In this document: one piece after another, positions 31,066 through 40,303 of the stretch
How the letters are laid out: each line of letters starts with the position of its first letter
Position numbering within the stretch: position 1 is the first letter of the stretch
NCBI RefSeq assembly: GCF_020921035.1
Contig: NC_063155.1
Location: 31,055,294-31,119,293 of the forward strand
Direction of reading: 5' to 3'
From: Rhodamnia argentea
Taxonomy: Eukaryota; Streptophyta; Magnoliopsida; Myrtales; Myrtaceae
DNA length: 64,000 nucleotides
Notes under the pieces: model-generated
What the model was told of the DNA's origin: nothing
Databases searched by the model: none
What the model saw: the letters and a program-made list of their open reading frames with translations, nothing else
Translations under genes and position numbers: made by a program

Positions 31066-33468
31066 ATGGAGTCCAACTTCCCTGAATTCTCTTCCCCTGT
31101 TCGCGGTTTCGAGGACGATAGCCTCACTCATCCAGCCATTTCATATCATTCCCGGAATATCTGTAATGCAGTCAAAGTCATTGAACCTCCTGTTATTTCC
31201 GACTCTGCAGAAATGACCTCTCTCCTGCACCAACCCGAACCCATATCTTGTGCACCATCTGTTCCCATTAACCTTGATGGAGACCTGAATCTTCCATCGG
31301 CAGATACAAGACCCGCTGTGGGGATGCTTCGCCATTCGACTAGCTCCGGTGAAAGCCCAAATAAAGAGGGGGAGTCTCTTTCCCTCTCAGATCACAGCAA
31401 CTCAAAGGATCCTGTTCTGAAATACATAAATCAGATGCTTATGGAAGAGAACATGGAGGAGCAACCCTGGGTCGTTCCCAACATCATGGCTCTACGACAC
31501 ACAGAGAAGTCCTTGTATGATGCACTTGGCAAGAAATACCCAGATTCCCCCAAGCAAACCGAGCGGGTTGATACCAATCAGGTCATCAACAGCTCAAGTT
31601 GGAGTTATGGTGGAAGCAGCGGCGATCATGGCAGTAATGGCACTATCAGCACCGGCTCCAACTCTTGCCCTTCTCTGGATCCAAATTCACATGATGGTCC
31701 AGAAGGAAATGATAACGCTTCCATTCATGCCAAAAGTCTGGGTGACATGGTCTTGTATTCGAACGTGGATCGCACATTTCAGTCCTCCATCAATTCTGTA
31801 AACAGATTGCCTAAGTACGGTTATAAGTTTAGTTACTCTGTTCCGAGTGAGCTACTAATTAGGCAATTGTTCAACAACAATGAGTCTATCCTGCAATATA
31901 ATAAAGGGTTAGAGGAGGCCAAGAAGTTCATCCCTAGTAGCATTCACATGTCTATCAATCAGGAGAAAGATGGATTGGCTGCAACCATCAGGAAGAGAGC
32001 AGAAACCAGCATCGATGGTTGTAATCAGTCAGAGAATGGGTCAAGGGGGAGAAAGAATCATGAAAGGCATTATGCCAGGATCGAAGAAGGGCGGGCCAAC
32101 AAGCAATTGGCTTTGTACAACGAAGACTCTGAGCTTTCAGATCTGATTGAAAAGTTGTTGCTCAGCAACAAAAATGGGGGGCTTCTATCATTGAAGTGCA
32201 AATCAAAGAAGTTAAGTGGAATCAAGGATCTTCATGATCCTAATGTTATTGGGTTAAGTGGAATCAAGGATCTTCATGATCCTAATGGTATTGGGTTTCA
32301 TAGTAAAAATAAGGGAAACGAGAGCACATCGGATTTGAGGAGTCTTCTGATTCTTTGTGCACAAGCTGTCTCTGCTAATGACTTCAAGACCGCTCGTGGA
32401 CTGCTAAAGCAAATCAGACAAGATTCATCTCCCTCCAGCGATGGTTCTCGAAGGGCAGCCCATTACTTTGCCAATGGGCTGGAAGCACGCCTTGCCGGCA
32501 GTGCCGGTAGAAGTCAAGCTTTTTATTATTCAGTTATCCAGAAGAGATCGGTAGCTGATAAGGTGAAAGCATACCAACTTCATTATTCAGCCTGTCCAAG
32601 CTCGAAATTCCAAATCCTCTTCTCAAACTACGTGATTTTGAAAGCAGCAGATACAGAAAAAGTGCTTCATATTATTGACTTCGGTATTAATTTTGGTTAT
32701 CAATGGCCAATCCTTATCCAAGAGCTCTCGAACAGAACCGGAGGGGTTCCAAAGCTGCGAATCACAGGAATAGAGTTTCCACAACCTGGATTTCGTCCCG
32801 CCGAAAGAATTGAGGAAACAGGTTGCCGTTTGGCCAAGTACTGTGAGCGCTTTAATGTGCCTTTCGAATTCCAAGCGATAGCATCAGCAAGCTGGGAATG
32901 TATCCAAGTTGCAGATCTCAAGATTCGAAGCGACGAGTTTGTTGCCGTGAATTGTCTTGCTCGATTTGAGTATCTCTATGACGAGACAGTGGAGGTGAAC
33001 TGTCAGCGAGATATGGTCTTAAACCTCATCAGGAGCATGAAACCTCATGTCTTTATTCATGGTATAAAAAACGGATCGTACAACTCGCCCTTTTTCGCAA
33101 CAAGATTCCGGGAGGCTCTTTTTCACCTCTCTACAACTTTTGATATATTTGACAGTACCATAGCTCGTGATAATGCGCAGAGGTTGGTCCTGGAGAGAGA
33201 TTTCCTCGGGCGAGGGATTATGAATATTGTGGCATGTGAAGGTATGGAGAGGGTGGAGAGGCCGGAAACATATAAGCAGTGGCAAGTTCGTCTTACCAGG
33301 GTTGGTTTCGAGCAGCTTCCTCTGGATCAAGAATTCATAAAGAAGGCTAGGGCTAAGTTGAGTGCAGATTATCACAAGGATTTCATGCTTGATGAAGAAA
33401 ACAACTGGGTGCTGCTCGGTTGGAGGGGCCGGATAATTTCCGGCTGCGCCTGTTGGTTATCAGCATAG
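31066..33468 (+). CDS. GRAS transcription factor C, LISCL/SCL14-like
   Basis: A single exon of 800 residues starts at ATG 31066 (MESNFPEFSSPVRG); the frame runs back only through ATA, ATC and GTG codons. The N-terminal half holds the LISCL motif DPVLKYINQMLMEENMEEQP near residue 113 and LYDALGKKYPDSP. The GRAS domain begins near residue 423 (TSDLRSLLILCAQAVSAND), with LHIIDFGINFGYQWP near 536 and the SAW end WVLLGWRGRIISGCACWLSA. Residues about 383-410 contain a 14-residue in-tandem duplication absent from copy B. It is the closest relative of B; the leader intron and 3'UTR intron (33564-33661) match gene A. Presumed a nuclear stress-response co-regulator by family. It looks intact. Confidence 0.95.
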   Translation: MESNFPEFSSPVRGFEDDSLTHPAISYHSRNICNAVKVIEPPVISDSAEMTSLLHQPEPISCAPSVPINLDGDLNLPSADTRPAVGMLRHSTSSGESPNKEGESLSLSDHSNSKDPVLKYINQMLMEENMEEQPWVVPNIMALRHTEKSLYDALGKKYPDSPKQTERVDTNQVINSSSWSYGGSSGDHGSNGTISTGSNSCPSLDPNSHDGPEGNDNASIHAKSLGDMVLYSNVDRTFQSSINSVNRLPKYGYKFSYSVPSELLIRQLFNNNESILQYNKGLEEAKKFIPSSIHMSINQEKDGLAATIRKRAETSIDGCNQSENGSRGRKNHERHYARIEEGRANKQLALYNEDSELSDLIEKLLLSNKNGGLLSLKCKSKKLSGIKDLHDPNVIGLSGIKDLHDPNGIGFHSKNKGNESTSDLRSLLILCAQAVSANDFKTARGLLKQIRQDSSPSSDGSRRAAHYFANGLEARLAGSAGRSQAFYYSVIQKRSVADKVKAYQLHYSACPSSKFQILFSNYVILKAADTEKVLHIIDFGINFGYQWPILIQELSNRTGGVPKLRITGIEFPQPGFRPAERIEETGCRLAKYCERFNVPFEFQAIASASWECIQVADLKIRSDEFVAVNCLARFEYLYDETVEVNCQRDMVLNLIRSMKPHVFIHGIKNGSYNSPFFATRFREALFHLSTTFDIFDSTIARDNAQRLVLERDFLGRGIMNIVACEGMERVERPETYKQWQVRLTRVGFEQLPLDQEFIKKARAKLSADYHKDFMLDEENNWVLLGWRGRIISGCACWLSA
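32212..32295 (+). repeat. 42-bp in-frame tandem duplication in gene C
   Basis: Two units (32212-32253 and 32254-32295) differ at one base and encode LSGIKDLHDPNVIG then LSGIKDLHDPNGIG. Copy B has a single unit, so the duplication arose in C after they split. It lies in the linker just before the GRAS domain. Confidence 0.95.
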
Positions 33469-33563
33469 TTTATTTTGAAAGCATAGTTTCTACTATATTA
33501 AGCCACGATGAGATATATTCTTCCTGCATTGCCTGGTGATAATCATGTGCGAGAGACACTGAG

Positions 33564-33661
33564 GTGCTTCTAATTTTCCCATCTTATCTATATATATGCT
33601 TGCTTCAAATATCCGAGTATTAGCTAGTTAGCTTCTCTTTGGATATGATTCTTCCTTGCAG
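33564..33661 (+). other. 3'UTR intron of GRAS gene C
   Basis: Donor ACTGAG|GTGCTT and acceptor TTCCTTGCAG|ATCAT match gene A's pair in place and sequence. In copy B the acceptor AG is lost. Confidence 0.45.
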
Positions 33662-35039
33662 ATCATAAGAAGAAGCCAACACAATATAGGCAAGTTGTTT
33701 ATAGATAAAGTATAAATGCTGTAAATCATCTCAACAGAAGATGCCACAGGAGAAGGATCTCAGCCCAATGCAGTTTTAGGCAGATTTATGATAGATAAAA
33801 CTGATTTAGAAGGAGGATGTCAATAAAAAAGTAGGGGTTCTTGTGTGGAAGACAACTTCATAAGTTCCTGTTATACATGTATGCAGTGCCAACTCCATAA
33901 GTTCAGATCTTGCAGAGGCATAGAACCTTCTTGCTTGTGGGTTGGGCTAAAGAAGTTTGATGCGGAATGTTGCTTTACTTCTATGAATAAATGGAATGTT
34001 GGAACTCTCGGAATCATTACTTGATCTCCTCCATGTTTATATCATTTCCACCGATTCTTGTAACTTGAGTGAGCCTTTTACCAGTTCAATGTGTCTTTCC
34101 ACTTGTTCGGGTTTCAAGAAAAACACATTTCACAGCTGCCTTTGAGTCCAATTACCTCATGTCCTTGTCCATCCTTAAGTGAGCAAAAGCTTCCAATCAT
34201 CATTCTCGCAGAAACTCAGAAGCAATCATCTTTACCAAGTCCAAGTACCGATGCTAGATAATGGTGCTTCAACCTATAGTCTGTCGTTATATCTGATTAA
34301 CTAATGGGAAATGTGACTTCATATGCTTAGATGCACCTAGTCAAGTTCCAGTGTATGTAGGCTGCGATCCATAATTTGACCGTAACAGGATAGGTTCCTT
34401 CAGTGTCACAACCCAGAGCACCACACAGAAAAATGAGATTCAGTCAGTGAATACCTGTGCAAGAATCAATGCCATTTCAGAATTTTTTTCTGAAGTGCTG
34501 ATCTGTTTCTCATTGACTAAATTTATGAAGTTTGCAGTCTCCATGGCAATGAAGGTATGATGGTTGTAACAACTTCTGATATATGGATGCACCGCAAACG
34601 ACACTTTAAAATTGCCAATTCTAATAAGGGCCAACAGGATTTCCAATTGACATGTCACAATTGACGTACGGCACTGGTAAGATCCGAGAAGTAAGTCGAG
34701 GCTTTTTGCATGTATCAAGAACATCTGAATAAGTACGACATAGTAACTATCACAATGAGGGCCACATTCGGTAAACTATGTATGAGACATTCAACCAAAA
34801 TGAATATTTTTCAGTTTCCAAGTTCCAAGATTTTGTGCAGATAAGACTTTCTTGAGATCCAGTTCAGTGTGCAGCATGCAATTTCCTTCTGACTGTACAA
34901 CAACATCAATCTTGTCCTGCAGGTACAATTTCTTCCCCACTTCCCCCTCCGGTTATCGCTGGTTCTGAGAACCATAGGCATTAAACATCAGACAAAACAT
35001 CAACAATGATATATGGAGGCAACTTAGTAAGCATAAAAT
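33662..35039. other. 3' flank of gene C, no further gene seen
   Basis: The first 300 bases parallel the 3' flank of copy B (AACAGAAGATG, GAAGGATCT.AG.C.AATGC, CTTGCTTG.GG.T) and hold the empty site of MITE copy 2. Beyond about 34000 nothing is recognised; the minus-strand frame at 34440-34724 has no family pattern. Confidence 0.5.
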
Positions 35040-35800
35040 GTACTGCAAGTGAACATTCATTTCAGAAAGGATGAATCTTATCTAAAACTGAGACTTTCCA
35101 ACATCTGGGACTAGCTTTTGGCCTTTCTTATCCCATGGACCATTGGACTATGGGTGGACAATACTTGGTGTCATATCAACTAGTCTATTGACTTACAAAA
35201 ACCTTTTTGACATCAAAATAGCGGCCATTCGCTGAACTGGGAAAAATTATCCTTTCAGAAAATTTTCCTCTTTGGAGGCTATTATCAAACAAACACTAGT
35301 AACCACAACGGTTCCACATCCAATATGGCTTAAATGTGGTGCATCTGTTTATGCAGATGGTCTACTCAATTGACACCAATATTAGAGATCAACTTGATGA
35401 CAAATTTTGCAAAATCCCTACCTTACTAACACGTTTAGGCAGTTGCTAATAAAATAATGGAATTTACGAACATGGAGTTATCGACATGTCTAAAAAATCA
35501 ACAACCACGGCTGTAAAATTACTGACCAGGGAAACGATGTGGGTCAAAGTATTGAATGATGGAGCATAGCACATATATCTGTCCTTAATAAAAGGCAGGA
35601 ATATGTCCTTTCCTGTTAAAGCTAATGCAGATCAGGGAAGAGGCATTTTCGAATCCTGGTTGGCCTTCATCAATTATGCGAAAACGCTACAAAAAGATGT
35701 TGCTGTTCCACGTTATGACAAACTCAGAAACTACTGAGCCATTTCTCACATTAGCAATAAGGAGCAATAATTGTCCAGCCAAAAAATAAAGAGCAATAGT
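35040..35800. repeat. Downstream duplicated block, copy 2
   Basis: Paralogous to 26360-27120 over its whole length, with many substitutions and small gaps (roughly 80% identity by eye). It closes the duplication unit that contains gene C. Gene D's own promoter lies further right. Confidence 0.75.
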
Positions 35801-36472
35801 TGGTATTAGCTATAGCTTGCTCTTTGCGACAACGTAGATGGCAACTTTGTAACCGGACACCGGCGGCTTCCGATTACTCTTTAACAAAAGAAGAAAATGG
35901 CAGGCACTGGACTGGTCCAAAAAGACCAGTCGTATGGCAAGATTATGAGACTAAAACCCTAGTTGATGGTTGAAAGACGAACCACTTTCTTGATATTTTA
36001 ATCTCAGGTGAGGAAGAAAAGGTGGGAAGATCAAGAAAATCTTGTGTGACCGAGAGTGCATGTGCTGGTAGAACCAAGAAGATGTTCATAGGTCACCAAA
36101 GACCAAAAGAAAAGACACAAACAGAAACCAATTAAATAAAGGGGGAAATCACGGATCTGCCCAGAAATTTGTCAGCATGAATAGGCCCACACACTATCCT
36201 TTCTTTCTTTCTTTTTTGGGTCAGAGCCCCCCGCTATCTTAAAGTTCTCTGAATTGGGTCTAAATGTCTCAGGATTTGCTGATTTGCTTATCCAATCTTG
36301 CTCATTAAGTTTCAGATTAGATTAATCATAATTGAGATGTGAGTAAGCAAGTGGGTGAAAAAAAAAAGGGATGTAATTATGGAGCAGTAACAGGGGAATT
36401 AATAATTCTTTGGATATCTACCTGTAAAAATCTCTCCTTTACTTTACCCCAAGTTTCTAGAGCATCTCAAAG

Positions 36473-36880
36473 GTGCGTTCCCACTCGCCCAATAATTGGT
36501 CAAATATCTTGATCGGCAAGAAACATTTTCCATCTTGGCCGCACGTACAGAACAGGTATCGTGAAAATTCAACACGGTCGCCAAAAAAGTCAATTCTTTT
36601 ATTCATAATCTGCACAAGACATCAGCGTCGCCGATCACTGGCTGGATTATTCTCGCCAAGAGTAACCTGTGAGGGTCGAGAGGTGGCGGCTTTCTTTGTC
36701 TCGTTTGGGAGATGTTTCCTTGAAGTTTCTGTGCAACTTGGGGCGGGTCTCTGTTGTTATCGTCTTTCCCGTTCCGCTGCCATGTGAGAGAGAGGATATA
36801 ACTCAAGAATCAAACTTTCACATTAGTCAATAGATTACAGTTTGTCCTTTCAGCACCGTATATTCTCTTGCTTTCTCGAG
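36473..36880 (+). promoter_or_regulatory. Promoter and leader exon of GRAS gene D
   Basis: The stretch from 35801 to about 36470 holds nothing recognisable. The leader exon probably ends at CTTTCTCGAG|GTACTC (36880/36881), the same GTAC donor type as in genes A-C. Directly after the donor is a CT microsatellite (36886-36926). Confidence 0.45.
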
Positions 36881-36885
36881 GTACT

Positions 36886-36891
36886 CCTCTC

Positions 36892-36926
<35 letters not shown>
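36886..36926 (+). repeat. CT microsatellite in the gene D leader intron
   Basis: About twenty CT units, one interrupted by AT. Confidence 0.95.
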
Positions 36927-36931
<5 letters not shown>

Positions 36932-37224
36932 TTTCTCTGTTTCTCGTTCCTGTTCCTCCATTTTCTTCTTTTTCGGGGGGATGATCTGAATCTGCGGGTT
37001 TTGTGTAGCGTGTTGGCAGTATTATGTGATGTCTGAATCACTTGGGTTGCTTGAATTTTTCTGCTTTTACCCTTTGGCTCAGTGTTGTTGGCGGCGTTGT
37101 TGACTTGGATTCAATTACCTTATTTTTGCTTCCGTGTGGATACTGAGTTTCTCCCTTGTTTAACCAAACATTCAGGGCAAGATTTTGCAAAGCTGACACC
37201 CGAAAATTTGGACTGTTGATTGCA

Positions 37225-37225
<1 letters not shown>

Positions 37226-37271
<46 letters not shown>
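37226..37271 (+). repeat. GA microsatellite upstream of gene D
   Basis: About 22 GA units. With the CT run 300 bases upstream it could base-pair in RNA (CU with GA) and form a long stem inside the leader intron. Confidence 0.95.
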
Positions 37272-37273
<2 letters not shown>

Positions 37274-37379
37274 AAAAAAGAAGAAGAAGGGGGCCTTCTA
37301 TTCACTTTTTGTTGCCCTTCTTTTGTTTCTCAATCTTTTGCAAGCAATTGTCTTCTGGGTTTTTCTGGGTTAGGTTTTT

Positions 37380-39530
37380 ATGGAATCCCTTCTCACAGAA
37401 TATTGTAGTTCCTTGAGTGGGTTGAAGTTTGACCATGGATCGATTTCGATCCACCCGAATCGTATCATTAATGGGTTCAATCATGATGCCGAACCCAATA
37501 CCCCTATTTCCAATGCATCGCTGGTTTCCGGTAGCTTGGAGGTGGAATCTCCAGAAGATAGTGATACCTCGAATTCGCTTCTCAAGTTCATAAGTGAGAT
37601 CCTCATGGAGGAGGACTTGGAGGAGAAAAACTGCATGTTGCAGGATTGCTTGGCCGCCCTCCAGGCCGAAGAAAAAAATTGGCGTGATGTCCTCTACCAG
37701 AAGGATACCCCTTCATCAGATCATTCATCCCCTTCCGTTAATCAAATCTTCACGAGTGGATATGATCATTATTCCCCTGACAATAGCAATTCTGATGGTT
37801 GTTACAACTGTGCGATTGTATCAAACCATGTCAAGTTCAATGGAGTACGCGAGCAGGGTAATTGCAATGTCCCTCGTGCTGCTGTAGTTGATTATCTTGA
37901 CTCATGTAGTGGAATACAAGCAGCTAATGAGCTCCTTTTAAGTAGGACTACGGATATTCTTGGTGTGGGGAGTAACCGGACAATGTTTCCGGAACCAAAA
38001 GAAGTAATTGATCATGCTGGGTCAGAGGGTGAGGGAAGTCAGTGTTCTCCCGACAGGGAAAAGAAAAGTCACGGACGGGAAGATGGAGAGTACCAACAAG
38101 GAGGACGAAGCAACAAACAGTCGGCGATTTTCGTGGAAGAAGAGTTTGATGAACAAGCAGCTTTGTTTGACAAGGTATTGCTTTGTCAAAGTGGAAGAGA
38201 TGACCAATTATGCCCTCTTTTCGATAACCCAGAAAAGCGAGAAGATGAAGAGTTGCAGCGGAATGTAGCATCAAAAGGATCCAGTAGTAGCAGCGGCAGC
38301 AGCAGCAGCGGCGGCAGCAGCAGCAGCAGCATCAGCAGTGGCAGCAACGGCAGTGGCAAAACAGCACGCAGGAGGAAAAAGGGAGGCGAAGGGGATATGG
38401 TGGATTTGTGGACCCTTTTGACTCAATGTGCACAATCAGTGGCAAGCAATGATCACCGAAGTTCACATGAACTGCTCAAACAAATCAGACAGCATTCTTC
38501 TGCCTTTGGTGATGGCACCCAGAGGCTGGCCTATTATTTCGCCAATGGCCTTGAAGCGCGTTTGATAGGCACAGAGATGCCATCCTATTCGATGCTCATA
38601 GGTAATGGCGCATCTGCTGCTGAAATCCTCAATGCCTACCAGGTCTATGTCCAAGCGTGCCCCTTTAAAAGGATGTCGAATTTCTTTGCAAACAGAACAA
38701 TCCTGAAAAGGGCTGAGGAAGCACAAAGGCTTCACATTATTGATTTTGGCATTCTCTATGGCTTCCAATGGCCCTGCCTCATTCAACGTATATCGAGAAG
38801 ACAAGGTGGCCCTCCCAAGATCCGCATGACGGGTATTGAGTTCCCGCAACCTGGGTTTAGGCCCTCGGAGAGGGTCGAGGAAACTGGGCGACGGTTGGAA
38901 AAGTATGCCAAGAGATTCAACGTGGACTTCGAGTACCATGTGATTGCGAAAAAGTGGGAAACCATCGAATTAGCGGATCTGAAGCTTGAAGGAGACGAGA
39001 TGACTGTAGTCAACTGCTTGTACAGGTTGAAGAACCTGGCCGACGAATCAGTGTCGATGAACAGTCCGAGGGATGCAGTTTTGAATCTGATAAGAAGGAT
39101 TAATCCGGATATATTCGTCCATGGGGTGGTCAACGGCTCCTATAATGCTCCTTTCTTCGTCACGAGGTTCCGAGAAGCGCTGTTTCATTTCTCTTCGCTG
39201 TTCGATATGTTTGATGTGAATTTACCTCAGGAGGATCCCCAGAGGATACTCTTCGAGAAAGAGGTGTTTGCCAGGGACGCAATGAATGCCGTTGCATGTG
39301 AAGGTTTTGCCAGGGTCGAGAGGCCCGAGACGTACAAGCAATGGCAGGTCAGAAATATGAGGGCAGGCTTTAGGCAGATTCCGTTGGATGATGAGATATT
39401 CAGGAAAGTGAAGAAAACGGTAAAGGCGCAGTACCACAAGGATTTCATCATAGATCATGATGGATATTGCATGCTCCAGGGTTGGAAAGGAAGAGTTATC
39501 CATGCACTGTCGTGCTGGGTACCCGCTTAG
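37380..39530 (+). CDS. GRAS transcription factor D, LISCL-type, divergent member
   Basis: 716 residues in one exon, starting at ATG 37380 (MESLLTEYCSSLSG). It is shorter and more diverged than A-C. The LISCL motif SLLKFISEILMEEDLEEKNC lies near residue 66, followed by NWRDVLYQKDTPSSD. Before the domain (about residues 300-325) is a Ser/Gly tract coded by AGC/GGC repeats, then basic ARRRKKG, a possible nuclear localisation signal. The GRAS domain runs from about 339 (MVDLWTLLTQCAQSVASND), with LHIIDFGILYGFQWP near 450, MTVVNCLYRLKNL, and a SAW end YCMLQGWKGRVIHALSCWVPA. It sits next to the MPP6-like gene, as I recall SCL11 doing in Arabidopsis, so D may be the ancestral locus of the array. Confidence 0.95.
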   Translation: MESLLTEYCSSLSGLKFDHGSISIHPNRIINGFNHDAEPNTPISNASLVSGSLEVESPEDSDTSNSLLKFISEILMEEDLEEKNCMLQDCLAALQAEEKNWRDVLYQKDTPSSDHSSPSVNQIFTSGYDHYSPDNSNSDGCYNCAIVSNHVKFNGVREQGNCNVPRAAVVDYLDSCSGIQAANELLLSRTTDILGVGSNRTMFPEPKEVIDHAGSEGEGSQCSPDREKKSHGREDGEYQQGGRSNKQSAIFVEEEFDEQAALFDKVLLCQSGRDDQLCPLFDNPEKREDEELQRNVASKGSSSSSGSSSSGGSSSSSISSGSNGSGKTARRRKKGGEGDMVDLWTLLTQCAQSVASNDHRSSHELLKQIRQHSSAFGDGTQRLAYYFANGLEARLIGTEMPSYSMLIGNGASAAEILNAYQVYVQACPFKRMSNFFANRTILKRAEEAQRLHIIDFGILYGFQWPCLIQRISRRQGGPPKIRMTGIEFPQPGFRPSERVEETGRRLEKYAKRFNVDFEYHVIAKKWETIELADLKLEGDEMTVVNCLYRLKNLADESVSMNSPRDAVLNLIRRINPDIFVHGVVNGSYNAPFFVTRFREALFHFSSLFDMFDVNLPQEDPQRILFEKEVFARDAMNAVACEGFARVERPETYKQWQVRNMRAGFRQIPLDDEIFRKVKKTVKAQYHKDFIIDHDGYCMLQGWKGRVIHALSCWVPA

Positions 39531-40061
39531 AGATTGTGCGCGCTTTCGGAGTATGTTTGTATCTATTTTTTATTTTTATTTTTACAGATTGTGTTTTGCT
39601 GCTAGAACTGATGCCATGTAAATCCTAGTTCCTTACTGCTGAGCCTATTGCAGAATATTTGGCCTCTGGGTAAATGTAATGTAAATACCTTCTTCATTTT
39701 CGTTTCAAGCTAAGGACAAGACTATCATGGTCTTTTGTTCTCCTAACGTATGATTCAGGAGATCTTTCCCGGCTGGGTTTCTTTTTGCTTTGACGCTTTT
39801 GGCAGTCTCCTCACGAAATAGCTCACCTAGACAGGATAACGAAAGGAAAGGAAGATAGGATAGCCCTCGTTAGAGGCAATCGCATGAACACCCTTCGAGG
39901 CCTTCTCGCTCGTCCATACTAAGCCAAAATCTGGTAGATAGTACATAAAGCAAATGTCAGGTCAATAGCACATCTCAAATAAGCTCCAATAGTTTAGCCA
40001 ATATCCACAATTAAAATACTTTGACCAAAGGCAGAGATGCTTAATTCTCTGCATTTGATTG

Positions 40062-40063
<2 letters not shown>

Positions 40064-40102
<39 letters not shown>
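40064..40102. repeat. CT microsatellite
   Basis: About nineteen CT units between the 3' ends of gene D and the convergent MPP6-like gene. Confidence 0.95.
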
Positions 40103-40105
<3 letters not shown>

Positions 40106-40303
40106 GATTCAGAAATCCATAAGGGAAGTACAGAGCAATTGGGCAAAGAAATTCAATGAACTAGAGATTTGGCATAACAACCCACACAATGCTTGCTCCC
40201 ATGACAACAATCAACTGCACTATAATTCTATCGATTAAATGTCTAACAGAGACGGTGGAACAACAAGATCAATGAGCATCCTCCGTCAATACTTCATACA
40301 TTC

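Larger units (their letters stand above)
36881..37373 (+). other. Probable 5'UTR intron of GRAS gene D
   Basis: Donor CTCGAG|GTACTC and acceptor TTTTTCTGGGTTAG|GTTTTT six bases before the ATG. An alternative acceptor (ACATTCAG) lies at 37173. The intron holds a CT run (36886-36926) and a GA run (37226-37271). Confidence 0.5.

Noticed and set aside
34440-34724. 94-residue minus-strand frame downstream of gene C
   Set aside because: No motif and not shared with the paralogous flank of copy B.
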